This document shows positions 39,701 through 45,115 of a stretch of 64,000 bases of DNA, one piece after another (the stretch's first letter is position 1; each line of letters opens with the position of its first letter). Below the pieces are notes generated by a model. The model worked only from the letters and a program-made list of their open reading frames with translations. It was not told where the DNA came from and did no database searches. Position numbers and translations under genes: made by a program. Source of the DNA: Halopseudomonas sp002296055 (GTDB lineage Bacteria > Pseudomonadota > Gammaproteobacteria > Pseudomonadales > Pseudomonadaceae); NCBI RefSeq assembly GCF_050876985.1, contig NZ_JBPAPP010000003.1, one strand, 5' to 3'.

Positions 39701-42700
39701 CCACGGGTATTGCTGTAGAGCGTCTGCTGCACCACCTCCAGGGTTGGCTCGCGCAGCGTGATGGTCGGTTTGCCGCCACTCAGCCCAACGCTGCGCTCCA
39801 GCGCCTGGGCGCTGTTGGGCGTATCGCCGTCCGGGTCCTGGTAACGCAGCTGGGCGCTGTTTTGCAGCGACTGGTTAGCCTGGTTGGCAATCACGTTGCT
39901 GGCAATCAGCTGCACGCGGATAACAAAGGCGTTATTGGCGGCATCGTTGTCGCTGTTAACACTGGCCGCACTGAAGCTGAAGCGCGCATCCACGCCGTCA
40001 TCACCCAGGGTGCCGCCGCTGCCGGTCAGGCTGCCGACCGTCACCACCCCGCCAAAATCCGCGCCCAGCGCACCGCTGCCGGCGCTGGTGGTGATCAGCT
40101 GGTAACCCTGACCACCATTAAAATCGGTATTCAAGCGCATGCCCGCCGGGATCAGATCATCCACCACTAGGCTGCTGGTGGTGCCCTCGGGCAGGGTCAC
40201 GACGATGTCGTACAGCATGCTTTCGCCAATCACCAGATTGCTGCCGGTGGTGTGCGCGGCGCTGGAGTCGCTGTCGTCCAGGCTACCATCGGCAAAGAAC
40301 TGGCTGATCTGCGGCGCGGCCACCTGCTGCTCGGCGCTGTCCTGCAGGTCTGCGCCGGTAAAGTCCTGGCCACCCTCGGCACTGGCATAATTGGTTAGCG
40401 CGGCGCTGCTCTGCAGACTGGCGCTGGCGGCGATGTCGCTGGCCACCTCGGCGTCGTAGGTAATGATCACCAAATTCGCGCCGCTGGCGTCATTGGCACT
40501 GCCCTCACGCCCACCCAATAGAGAAGCTGCAAAGTTGGCATCCAGGAAGGTGATCTGGTTACCGTCGATCTGGTAATCCTGACCGGCTACCAGCGTGCTG
40601 CCATCACCGCGCGTAACCTGAAGGTTGGCCGCCGCGAGGCTGCCACCAACAAAGTTCAGGCCGGCCGGCAACGTGACCGTGGTCACCACATCAAAGGCGC
40701 CGCCGCCGCCCAGGTTCTCGATGGCGGTGGCCATGCGCAGCAGGTCGCCGGCATCCACGCCGCTGAGGTCGCCGTCGACCGCGGCGGGGTCGGTAATGCT
40801 GCCAGTGAAGGGCACACCACCTGTGCCCGGCGCATTCCAGCTGCCAGCGCCACCGGTGATGGTACCGCTACTGCTGCTCACCACCCCGTGGTAAATGTTC
40901 AGCAGAGGTTCGGCGACCGAGGAAATAATTGAGGTGTCGGCCGAGGAGAACAGCGTCTTGCCATCCAGGGTGGTCACCTGGCTGGACTGGGCCAGCACAT
41001 CGAAGGAGCGGTTATCGGCAAAGGGCTGATCACCTACCGTGAGGGTAAATTCCAACTCGATACGGCTGCCGTCTACGCCGGCATTCACGTAGCTGCCCAG
41101 GTCGAAAACGATGGCGTTACCTGCCACAGTGGTCACCGACAGCACCGCGCCAGGGTTGCTGTTGCCATCACCAAACTGCCACTGGCCATTGCCTTCGCCC
41201 TGGCTCCAGCTGATGCCGGAAATGTCGAACAGCGGCAGAGGCAGGTAGGCGGTCAGGCTAAAATTCTCGTAGTCGCCGGTCAGCAGGTCATAGCCCAAGC
41301 GAAAGGTCACCTCGTCCCCAGGGCTTAGCTCGGCGTTGGCCGGTGCCGCTCCGCCATTGACCTCAATCAGATCGATGCTGACGTTACCGGTCGGGATACT
41401 GCTGCTGGTGCTGGAGCTGTCACTCTCGTCATAGCCGGTCAGGTTCAACCGGTCCTGCAGCAAGGTAGCGGTCACCGTGGCGCTGTTGCCGAAGCTGTCG
41501 CCCTCATTGATCTCGCCATGCGGGGTGCCGGCGGGCGGCGTATAGCTCTGGCCGATTTGCGCCAGATAACTGATCACCGCAGTGGTGGCACCCTCGCGCT
41601 GGTCATCAAAGGCAAGGTCGCCGTTCAGCCAGCTGATTGCTGCATACGCATTGGAAATGGACTGCCCGATGTCAAACACCATGCTGGTGCTGCCATCACT
41701 GTTGACCACGCTGCTGTAGACCAGCTCCACGGTTTCGGTCACGCCGCCACGGGTAAAGCTCAGGGTCGGCGTGCCGACCAGTGTCTGGCCATCGCTCATC
41801 TGGTCGCTGACGGTAAACTCACCCGCCTCAAAGAAGGTGCGGCCAAAGGCGAAATAGTCAGAGATAGCCAGGTCCAGGCTGTAGTTCAGGGTATCGCCGG
41901 GCGTCAGGCCGGCCGAACCGATGTCGGTGTACAGGCTGACGTTCTTGTTCAAGGTGATGGACTTGGCCACAAAGCTGGTTTCCAGCCCCGTGCCGCTGAA
42001 GTCGATCTGCGTCTGGCCTTGTTCCTGATCGAGGTCACGCGGGTCTACCGGCACCCAATGGCCACTGCCGCTTGGAGCGCCGAGGGTGATGGTGACATCG
42101 TCGCCGGTCTGCGCATTGATCACCGGCTGTCCGGCCGCGTCGGTCTCGGGCACGTAAAAATCCACCCGGGTGTCGACCGTGCCGCTCATGCTGGCATAGA
42201 CCACAGTAAATTCGCGGATGAACAGGCTGTCGCTGGCAATGGCGTCGGCAATGGCGGTCGGATCGGTCAGCACAGTGCCATCGGTCAGCGTGATCGACGT
42301 CAACTCACCGCCGGCGCCAGGGACAATGGCCGTCACCTGGATATTGTCAGGTAGCGGCTGGGTGATAGTGACATCGGTCAGCGTCTGTCCGGGCGCAGGG
42401 TGGGTGGTGATGGTCAGGCTGCGGCCGTAGTTGGGGCCGCTGGCGGTCTCCCCTTCCGGCGCGCTGATGGTCTGCTCGAAGGTAATGACCGTCGGCAGCA
42501 CCACAAAAGACTGGGTAGCGGCTTCCAGCAGGCTGGGGTCCAGGGTTGGATTGTTCAGCGAGTCGTTGCCGTACTGGAAGCCCGCCCGGGCCTGAATCAC
42601 CAGCTCAGGCGAGCCATTGGAGAAACTGGTATCGGCCAGGTCGCTGAGGGTCGCCGTCACCTCAATGGCGATCAGCGGCTGGCCGGCGCCGACACTGGCA

Positions 42701-43758
42701 AAGGGCACTTCCAGCACCACCAGTTGATCACCAGCCTGCAGACCAAAATCAGCCGCGTTGAGCACCAGTGGTTCGCCGTTGCTGTCCAGCGCCAGCGGAT
42801 GGGTTGCCAGCCCGTCGGCGTCGAAGGTCACGCTGTGGCTGACCAACGTCTGCCCGAGGTAGTTGGCCGAGACAAAGCTGACACCGTCGTCGCCATCCTT
42901 ACCCGTTACCGGCAGGAACAGGTCAACAAAGGGCGCATAACCCTCCTGACTGGCCGGGTTGCTGACGTTGACAGTAAAGCTGAACTGATCTCCCAGCAGC
43001 ACGTTGGCGCCGCTGCTGTCGAGCGAACTGGTAGGCTCGGCATCGGCTAGCAGGCCTTCGTAACCAGCCAGTGCCAGCGCGTCGAGCGCCGATGGCTGGT
43101 CAATATCGCCGGCCCGGGTTTCCAGCTCCCAGTCGCCACCGGCGGCGAGGCTACCAGTGTCATCATCTGAGGCGGCCACGTCAGCCCCGGTCCAGTGCGC
43201 CAGCTCCGCCACCAGCGTTCGGCCGCTGTCGCTGGCGCCAATGCGGCAGCCGTAGAGCAAAATGTCTGCCTGCTCACTCAACTGGCCAGCCCAGCTGCTG
43301 AGGGTATCGGCAAACTCCGCGATATTGGCGCTGCTCAGGGTGGTGCTGCCGAGGGTGAATTGCCCCGCACTGCCGTGCGAGAGAATCTGGATGGAGTCCA
43401 CATCCTGCAGTTGCTGCAGCATGTCGGTGATTTGCGTGATGCCGTCCTGATCAACATTGACGATCAGCGCCTGCACGCCATCAGGCAACTGTTCAGTTAG
43501 CTGTTCGTAATCCTCTACGCGGCTGTCGATGACCAGCAGGTGACGCGGCGTGGCGCCTGTGGCTGGCGGTGCGATAGCTTCGGGCTGAATCTGACCATGA
43601 TCCTCAGGCTGGTCCGCGTTTTGCTGCTGGGCGGTACCGTCGTCAAACTGATCCGCCGCCGCCACCGCCGCCCCGTCAAACAGAATGCGCTGCTCCAGCG
43701 CCAGCGCCTGGCTTTGCGGTTTGAGGGCTTTAAAGGCGCTGTGAGGTGGCTTTGACAT
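21766..43758 (-). CDS. Giant LEPR-XLL/DUF4347/VCBS-repeat surface adhesin, 7330 residues
   Basis: A 22-kb gene. Residues 1-40 contain LEQRILFDGAA (21-31), the LEPR-XLL motif seen at the start of very long repetitive proteins. Residues 70-237 are DUF4347, with His128 (ILSHGS) and Cys171 (LLYGCRIG) placed like a clan CD (caspase-like) Cys-peptidase dyad. Residues 240-1860 are DUF11-like beta-sandwich repeats with NGERTG motifs; about 1865-1980 is an SdrD B-like domain; then a cadherin-like unit. About 38 VCBS units of some 133 residues fill 2123-7160. The last 170 residues lack RTX nonapeptides or any LPXTG-like sorting signal. Only two cysteines were seen in the whole protein. ATG at 43758 was chosen over the open frame start at 43818. 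It leads an operon with TolC and HlyD genes. Confidence 0.9.
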   Translation of the reverse strand: MSKPPHSAFKALKPQSQALALEQRILFDGAAVAAADQFDDGTAQQQNADQPEDHGQIQPEAIAPPATGATPRHLLVIDSRVEDYEQLTEQLPDGVQALIVNVDQDGITQITDMLQQLQDVDSIQILSHGSAGQFTLGSTTLSSANIAEFADTLSSWAGQLSEQADILLYGCRIGASDSGRTLVAELAHWTGADVAASDDDTGSLAAGGDWELETRAGDIDQPSALDALALAGYEGLLADAEPTSSLDSSGANVLLGDQFSFTVNVSNPASQEGYAPFVDLFLPVTGKDGDDGVSFVSANYLGQTLVSHSVTFDADGLATHPLALDSNGEPLVLNAADFGLQAGDQLVVLEVPFASVGAGQPLIAIEVTATLSDLADTSFSNGSPELVIQARAGFQYGNDSLNNPTLDPSLLEAATQSFVVLPTVITFEQTISAPEGETASGPNYGRSLTITTHPAPGQTLTDVTITQPLPDNIQVTAIVPGAGGELTSITLTDGTVLTDPTAIADAIASDSLFIREFTVVYASMSGTVDTRVDFYVPETDAAGQPVINAQTGDDVTITLGAPSGSGHWVPVDPRDLDQEQGQTQIDFSGTGLETSFVAKSITLNKNVSLYTDIGSAGLTPGDTLNYSLDLAISDYFAFGRTFFEAGEFTVSDQMSDGQTLVGTPTLSFTRGGVTETVELVYSSVVNSDGSTSMVFDIGQSISNAYAAISWLNGDLAFDDQREGATTAVISYLAQIGQSYTPPAGTPHGEINEGDSFGNSATVTATLLQDRLNLTGYDESDSSSTSSSIPTGNVSIDLIEVNGGAAPANAELSPGDEVTFRLGYDLLTGDYENFSLTAYLPLPLFDISGISWSQGEGNGQWQFGDGNSNPGAVLSVTTVAGNAIVFDLGSYVNAGVDGSRIELEFTLTVGDQPFADNRSFDVLAQSSQVTTLDGKTLFSSADTSIISSVAEPLLNIYHGVVSSSSGTITGGAGSWNAPGTGGVPFTGSITDPAAVDGDLSGVDAGDLLRMATAIENLGGGGAFDVVTTVTLPAGLNFVGGSLAAANLQVTRGDGSTLVAGQDYQIDGNQITFLDANFAASLLGGREGSANDASGANLVIITYDAEVASDIAASASLQSSAALTNYASAEGGQDFTGADLQDSAEQQVAAPQISQFFADGSLDDSDSSAAHTTGSNLVIGESMLYDIVVTLPEGTTSSLVVDDLIPAGMRLNTDFNGGQGYQLITTSAGSGALGADFGGVVTVGSLTGSGGTLGDDGVDARFSFSAASVNSDNDAANNAFVIRVQLIASNVIANQANQSLQNSAQLRYQDPDGDTPNSAQALERSVGLSGGKPTITLREPTLEVVQQTLYSNTRGVDQGDSVEYIITLRNSGGDSNFDAFDISFLDSLPTQLSGLVLESVSYERATNNGGADFELVGNQLRSVAGANIDISNGGSIEIRVSGTVNDSAASLARFDNIATVQWSSLDDAGNAVSSDGERTGVDGNLGSGVLNDYRSSSTISVPVLQAVQISRVGGLEDTPAASPSNADNETVTVGEIIRYRVSGLLAEGSTSDYNLQITLDQGLGFLNDGTARVVFLSDNGISTDVTDLITAGVLNVVGNEGSDEAQPIPSDLSGNAPGGVLNGERISVSTDGSGRTVINFNLGTLVNSDSDSDYEGVTIEFNVQVQNSAANVAGTALTAAAVDRSGSNALSGEKSLSETLVEPSFNGLNKQIVDFDANPAGTSGDATVSLSFSQNGGSPAYEVNLSDSLPTASNYQLLSVEIDGVSYSADALPPGMVVSTEGALNVEFAQLDPGTSVTILYQVELPNQDAIASTDATLTWSSLPESFTDFAGSTVGADGTVNGERTGSGEGANTYVLREGAGLGIINGTLWDDTYSADGSTTPDGEGLAGQTVTLTWAGLDGNLDTSDDNLTFSTTTDADGRYQFGILPAGIYRLDTPTDTISYPQPLGDLRVRIDTDGGALGQIQVTLGEGSTASADAGYVQQNDAPVNSLPGTQNGLEDVPLALDALSISDVDAGTGNLQVTLSVLHGTLRIDPDATLSGVVQIGGSGTAVLTLSGTLDNLNSALAALLYQGDLNYNGSDTLTVVTSDLGNTGDADGDGLPGESSEDALLDQDSLQIVLEAVNDDPIANNDSAEAVEAGGTRNGTDGVNPRGNLLANDTDVDIATNNDQLHLNSVTSGGNTVLVPTEGSVTLAGEYGDLVVDSQGNFQYLVRNDDPVVQALLASQSLSESFTYEMADLEGATSSAVLSVTLRGANDTPVGANDQAVAVEAGGVANGSGGSDATGNVLDNDTDVDSSANGETREVTGIRTQGELVPGALTTVAGGTDSSNGTVIAGSYGTLTIGADGSYRYVIDNSNPAVERLIAGDTLTETFSYQLTDAGGLNDLATLRIEIQGSNDNPLASDDVATAQATGSGGGEESNPSGNVITLPSRPGASSDPGGNGIDQDVDRSDQPNTQLTLTGIVNATEADVSLDSSLLVAVTGGTDALTGTLIAGQYGSLRIGADGSYYYDVDSEHPDVVALGVGETLSDTFTYQITDSAGLTDLAQLVVTVRGANDVPSAGVVAVLATEAGGVDNTSPGLDPSGNVLNRTTDPDGETLTVTGISTSGGTVGVVGSALAGRYGSLTLNADGTFSYAVDNDNAEVQALRGHSDRLFERFTYQISDASGSSDSAEIIVVIRGQNDAPVANDDTLIAVEAGGNANAQPGINPSGNVLTNDSDVDGGEVPSDVIDYGETRAVSSVRTGGEDETGSDGILGRELRGTYGWLTLNADGSYSYRLDNSMAEVQALRSSADTLGERFSYTVVDADGSEDSASINIVIQGRNDAPVAQSDRAVAVEAGGVDNGSPGANPSGNLLDNDSDVDGYGENLSVSQFAQGNRSAMAGSTLAGRYGTLTVNADGTYSYVVDNDNAAVQALRTNADSLTEVFSYSIRDLAGATSAAQLTITLVGANDAPVAVDDSGTAVEAGGVDNASAGSNPSGNLLANDNDVDANDNLTLNGLRLGSEGAGGDFTSVGSSLTLAGLYGTLTVGADGSYSYQLDNDNPVVQALKPGDAPLQEVFSYQVRDLQGRTDVAQLTLSVQGAWDTPQAVDDANRAVADNGEGTGSNPVGRVLGNDSDIDGGDSLTVTGARAGGEAEGGALESVNADTDGSNGTLLTGQYGQLIIGSDGSYQYILDNDNPVVRALGPRDVLQDQFTYAATDQGGLSDEAQLSIIIRGRNDAPIATDNSTTAVEAGGVDNGDTGLNPQGNVLTNDRDPEGDELRVVGVRTGAEGETGTSGTPGTALVGRYGSLTLQENGRWLYELDNDNSEVEALRESGQTLSESFTYTVADIWGATDTAQLDVTIDGRNDAPVAVDDSGTAVEAGGTANGTAGSNAAGNVLSNDIDVDSAANGETQTVSAVRTGTESETGTEGTVGSVLVGTYGSLTLNADGSYTYEVDNSNAAVQALRESGQTLSETFTYELQDAAGLTDSATLTITIEGANDAPVAADDSATAVEAGGTANGTLGSDATGNVLTNDSDVDTDANGESKTVSAIRTGSEGDSGTSGTVGTALTGDYGSLTLNADGSYTYVIDNSNAAVQALRQSGDTLSESFTYQVSDAAGLTDLATLTITIEGANDAPIAVDDTATAAEAGGTANGTPGSDAIGNVLTNDTDMDGYGETKAVASVRTGNEAETGTAGTVGSALTGQYGSLTLNADGTYTYVIDNDNAAVQALRLSGDTLSESFTYEVVDAAGLTDSATLTITLTGANDAPVANNNFGYAAADDGSGNAVNPAGNLLINDSDVDAGDSLVVAGARTGAEAAGGFLTDLSAGSITLTGEHGELVINADGSYSYTLNTSDADVIALKPGQLLQDRFTYAASDAEGLSDQAQLTIVIRGRNDAPQAIDDNAIAVEAGGVGNATAGTDPTGNVLLNDSDLDGDALSVSAIRTGTEAGTGTAGTLGSELRGQYGWLIINADGSASYRVDNDMAEVEALRQSDQTLVDSFTYTLADVWGETDNAQINITIQGSNDAPTATDDSGTAVEAGGVDNATAGSNATGNVLGNDADVDSEANGESRTVTGVRTGTEAETGSSGSLGAALTGLYGSLTLNADGSYTYVIDNDNLDVQALRTNGETLSESFTYSVTDAAGLSDTATLTITLEGANDAPEAADNLAYAAADNGAGNSINPTGNLLTNDSDIDASDVLSVSAGRTGAEADGGALTALSRGSLTLTGQYGELVINADGSYSYTLDTDNPDVIALGATDTLRDQFTYAATDLDGLSDEAQLTVVIRGRNDAPVGADDSASAVEAGGVANGTAGSDATGNVLQNDSDIDGNSLHVQSVSGDGGSAEAGSVLLGQYGSLTLNADGSYTYVIDNDNADVQALRQSGQTLTDSFTYTLADIWGATDTAQLTITINGANDAPVAVDDTATAVEAGGTANGTAGSNATGNVLGNDTDVDSSANGETQTVTTIRTGDEAGSGTSGTVGSVLVGTYGSLTLNADGSYTYVIDNDNAAVQALRTSGETLSESFTYSVTDAAGLSDSATLTITIEGANDAPVASNNLGYATADNGSGNAVNPSGNLLTNDSDVDAGDSLSISAGRTGIEAAGGALSALSGGSLTLTGQYGELVINADGSYSYTLDTANPDVIALGALDLLQDQFTCAASDLGGLSDEAQLTIIIRGRNDAPVGENDSATAVEDGGIANADSGSNASGNVLDNDTDEDSNPLEVTEVRTGSEAASGTDGALGSELRGQYGWLTLNADGSYVYRIDNDMAEVQALRQSGQTLTDDFTYTLADVWGATDTAQLTITLDGANDAPVAVDDSATAVEAGGTANGTAGSNATGNVLNNDTDVDSNANGETQTVSTIRTGSEGDSGTSGTVGSALIGTYGSLTLNADGSYTYVVDNDNAAVQALRLSGDTLSESFTYSVTDAAGLSDSATLTITIEGANDAPEAANNINHATADNGSGNAINPRGNVLTNDSDVDSGDSLSVSGIRTGALVDGGSLDSVIAGTDGSNGTLLTGQYGQLVIGADGSYQYIVDVTNPDVIALGALQTLQEVFTYQADDLGGLNDQAQLTIIIRGRNDAPVGNDDSATAVEAGGVANGSAGTDPSGNVLDNDTDEDSNPLEVVGLFTGTDAAAGVQGVPGSELRGQYGWLTLNADGTYDYRVDNAMAEVQALRLSGQTLTDDFTYALADIWGAEDSAVLSITIEGANDAPVAVDDSGTAVEAGGIANGTAGSNATGNVLTNDSDVDSPANGESRSVTSVRTGAESETGSTGTVGSVLVGTYGSLTLNADGSYSYEVDNSNAAVQALRTSGQTLSESFSYEVSDAAGLSDRATLTITVRGANDAPVAVDDSATAVEAGGTANGQAGSNASGNVLNNDTDVDSSANGESKTVSAVRTGSESGTGSAGVVGGALEGQYGSLTLNADGSYTYVIDNDNADVQALRQSGQSLSESFTYRVRDASGASDLATLTITINGANDAPVAVDDSATAVEAGGTANGTAGSNATGNVLGNDTDVDSSANGETQAVTTIRTGDEAGSGTSGTVGSVLVGTYGSLTLNADGSYTYVIDNDNAAVQALRTSGETLSESFTYSVTDAAGLSDSATLTITIEGANDAPVASNNLGYATADNGSGNAVNPSGNLLTNDSDVDAGDSLSISAGRTGSEAAGGALSALSGGSLTLTGQYGELVINADGSYSYTLDTANPDVIALGALDLLQDQFTYAASDLGGLSDEAQLTIIIRGRNDAPVGENDNATAVEDGGVDNTDSGSNASGNVLDNDTDEDSNPLEVTEVRTGTEAATGTDGALGSELRGQYGWLTLNADGSYVYRIDNDMAEVQALRQSGQTLTDDFTYTLADVWGATDTAQLTITLDGANDAPVAVDDSATAVEAGGTANGTAGSNATGNVLDNDTDVDSSANGETQTVSTIRTGSEGDSGTSGTVGSALIGTYGSLTLNADGSYTYVVDNDNAAVQALRLSGDTLSESFTYSVTDAAGLSDSATLTITIEGANDAPVANDDSATAQEAGGIANGSAGANATGNVLANDTDIDGNGETASVLSVRTGSEAGSGVAGIVGSALAGTYGSLTLNADGTYTYVVDDSNPVVQALRTSGQTLSETFSYEVVDAAGLTDRATLTITITGSNDAPVAADDSATASEAGGIANGTPGSNASGNVLSNDTDVDSTANGESKTVSAIRTGAETGTGISGAVGGALSGQYGSLTLNADGSYTYVIDNDNEAVQALRLSGDTLSESFTYEVVDAAGLTDSATLTITLTGANDTPIASDDAGIAVEAGGVNNGAAGINPQGNVLENDSDVDGGELLSVVGIRTGSEGSSGTAGTLGTELRGLYGWLTINADGTTSYRLDNDMAAVQALRSSTDTLSEAFTYTVSDLGGLQDTATLNITIRGANDAPEAANNLAYSTPDNGNGNAINPAGNVLANDSDVDGGDSLSVSGARTGNEAAGGALQGLSAGSITLTGAHGTLVLNADGSYQYTLDVNDTAVINLGPAEVLLDQFTYAATDLAGLNDEAQLSIVIRGRNDAPQGADDSATAVEAGGVGNAQAGFDPAGNVLANDLDLEGDELTVTAIRAGTEAGSGTAGTLGSELRGQYGWLTINADGSTRYRLDNEMAEVQALRQTGQTLVDSFTYTLADIWGVTDQAQINITIDGRNDAPVAVDDSATAVEAGGTANGTAGSDATGNVLTNDTDVDSVANGETKTVTAVRTGAEAASGTTGTVGSVLAGQYGSLTLNADGSYTYVVDNDNAAVQALRTSGQTLSESFTYQLSDAAGLSDSATLTITINAANDAPVAADDSATAVEAGGVGNGTAGSDASGNVLDNDTDVDSAANGEDKTVAGVRTGAEAAGGTSGTVGSPLVGLYGSLTLNADGSYTYLVDNDNAAVQALRTSGQTLTDSFTYTLTDAAGATDTAQLDIRIQGTNDAPQGVDDDAVAVEAGGTANASAGVDPTGNVLDNDLDVDSTANGEVLSVTGFSNQQGQNVLPGQTLQGRYGTLTLNADGSYQYLLNNDDPQVNALRNAGQTLRESFDYSLRDAAGLSSSATLNILIQGSNDNPVAQNDSNSATDQDAAPQSSGNVLDNDSDVDDGDSLQVVGVRAGEESGSGASGVVGQPLYGRYGTLVINADGSYTYSIDMSNPEVLQTAGQGPLLNDVFTYTTGDLAGGTDQAELVITLDISAPYVEPPGPHQDDGDDPSGSFDVPLGVDPAVFISPVLERNNQLDRLTFGRVPGGDQRLGMQGFNQSASIGAGLGDIQGQFVHQAVRDSQLDRELDIAWLFGRQGRISLSADGLLDDPGLYSDNREPLASLQHDTDEPIRTASSFRAQMLAAAQRLHSSPPTSQSGG
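25800..27417 (-). repeat. Segmental duplication copy 1 inside VCBS array (about 1.6 kb)
   Basis: This stretch is nearly identical to 28983-30600, at a constant offset of 3183 bases, and covers about four VCBS units. The two copies differ at scattered bases. Similarity drops abruptly at both ends. Confidence 0.75.
28983..30600 (-). repeat. Segmental duplication copy 2 inside VCBS array (about 1.6 kb)
   Basis: Partner of 25800-27417. One difference changes a conserved Tyr to Cys in the DQFTYAASDLGG motif (at about 29846 in this copy, GCA where the other copy reads GTA on the plus strand). Confidence 0.75.
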
Positions 43759-44029
43759 TGACACGCATCCCTGGTGATGGCTAGGCCGCGAGCACGCACG
43801 GCCATAGAGAACAGCCACGCGCAGGAGCGCAGCCAGACAAAGACAAGCAGGTCATTTTTGTATAGACCAGCAAAAACCCGGCGTAAAGGAAGCAACGCCC
43901 AAGATAGAGCTGTTTTATGACGTATTGCCGATATGTGCAGCAGCAAGACAAAAGGAAGGAAGTGCTGCAGCCTGCGGTGGCAGCGGCGATACAGGGCTGG
44001 AGCGGAATGCGCCGGTTAGCCGCCCGGGG
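43759..44029. promoter_or_regulatory. Upstream region of the giant adhesin operon
   Basis: A 271-base gap between the end of the GntR gene and the adhesin start, both on the minus strand. It should hold the terminator of the 44-52 kb operon and the promoter of the adhesin operon. I could not identify either with confidence. The stretch around 43845-43925 is the most AT-rich part, a plausible promoter position. Confidence 0.35.
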
Positions 44030-44716
44030 TTAACCGGCGCGGTAGGTTCGCCGCGCGGCATCAAGCATGGACAGGCTGATACTGTGCACCGACTGGCGGC
44101 TTTGTTCGATGTGCGCGCAGAGCAGCTGCTGGGCCACATCGCGCTGGCGTTCGAGCAGCGCCTGCAGAATCAGGGCGTGTTCTTCGTAGGTTTTTTCGAT
44201 GCGCTGAGCCTGATAGAAATCCAGACGACGCACGATACGGATGCGCTCGCACACTTCCTGATGCATGCGCGCGGCTTCGCCGTTACCAGCCAGACGTACC
44301 AGCTCGCAATGAAAGGCTTCGTCCAGCTCGGCCATCACTTGCATGCCGTCCAGGCGCTCGTCAGCCGACACCAGCCAGGTCGCGCACAGCGACTGCAGCC
44401 GGTCGTGGATATCGGCGGCAGCGCAAAGCCGGTCCAGCGCCGCGCACTCCAGAGTGATACGTACCTCGTACAGCTCATCGATGCGTTCAAAGTCCAGCGG
44501 CTTGACCGACCAGCCGCGGCGCAGCCCCACCTCCAGATAGCCTTCGCGCTCAAGGCGATAGAGGGCATCGCGCACCGGCGTGCGCGAGACCTGATAGCGC
44601 TCGGCTATCTGGTTCTCGCTGAAGCGATCGTGGGGCAACAGAACAAAGTCAAAGATGTCCTGCTTGACCCGTTGGTAAACCTGATCGGCCAGCGAAGCTG
44701 ACTGCAATTGCGCCAT
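44030..44716 (-). CDS. GntR-family regulator, FCD (FadR-like) type
   Basis: A 228-residue regulator. The N-terminal winged helix is SLADQVYQRVKQDIFDFVLLP, then ENQIAERYQVSRTPVRDALYRLEREGYLEVGLRRGWSVKP. Residues 80-215 form the all-helical FCD effector domain with ligand-binding residues such as the D/H in ELDEAFHCELVRLAGN and the H of HALILQALLERQ. It is the last gene of the BMP transporter/biuH operon (6-base gap from the DUF3225 gene) and is expected to respond to the operon's substrate or a degradation intermediate. A candidate operator with core GTATAC lies in the operon's upstream region at 52251-52261. Confidence 0.88.
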   Translation of the reverse strand: MAQLQSASLADQVYQRVKQDIFDFVLLPHDRFSENQIAERYQVSRTPVRDALYRLEREGYLEVGLRRGWSVKPLDFERIDELYEVRITLECAALDRLCAAADIHDRLQSLCATWLVSADERLDGMQVMAELDEAFHCELVRLAGNGEAARMHQEVCERIRIVRRLDFYQAQRIEKTYEEHALILQALLERQRDVAQQLLCAHIEQSRQSVHSISLSMLDAARRTYRAG

Positions 44717-44722
44717 GTGCGC

Positions 44723-45115
44723 TTATTCCTGAAGAGAAGACATGTCGATACTGACATGCGCCGCGACCACCTGCCAACGCCCGCCAATCCGCGCCCAGGT
44801 TTGCATTTGACGGCCGACGCGCGCAGTTTCGCCGTCGCGGAACTGGGTGCTGACAGTGGCATAGTCCTCACCAAAGGTGCTGACAACGGTGTTGTAGAGC
44901 TCACGACCGGGGCCAACCGGCACACAGACCCGGCGGTAATCGGCAATCGCCTTGGCGCCGTATAGGTTCTCAGCCACGCCATAGCGCACGGTTTGCTCGC
45001 TGTTCCAGAAATAGTGATCCAGCGTGTCCATCTCGTTGGCCAGCAGGGCGCGCTCGTAATCGACAAAAGCCTCGGTGACTTCACGCACGACGTAAGGCAG
45101 GTTGATTTCAGTCAT
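44723..45115 (-). CDS. DUF3225 protein, AtzH/HpxZ-like
   Basis: A 130-residue protein of the DUF3225 (SnoaL-like/NTF2 fold) family, the family of AtzH from the s-triazine operon of Pseudomonas sp. ADP and HpxZ from the oxalurate cluster of Klebsiella. Recognisable stretches are EAFVDYERALLANEMDTLDHYFW, VRYGVAENLYGAKAIADYR and WQVVAAHVSIDM at the end. The biochemical role of these proteins is not well settled; they accompany amide-hydrolase modules. The ATG at 45115 overlaps the stop of the preceding hydrolase gene by 8 bases. Its presence beside two BiuH-like enzymes strengthens the view that this operon handles biuret-type compounds. Confidence 0.8.
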   Translation of the reverse strand: MTEINLPYVVREVTEAFVDYERALLANEMDTLDHYFWNSEQTVRYGVAENLYGAKAIADYRRVCVPVGPGRELYNTVVSTFGEDYATVSTQFRDGETARVGRQMQTWARIGGRWQVVAAHVSIDMSSLQE

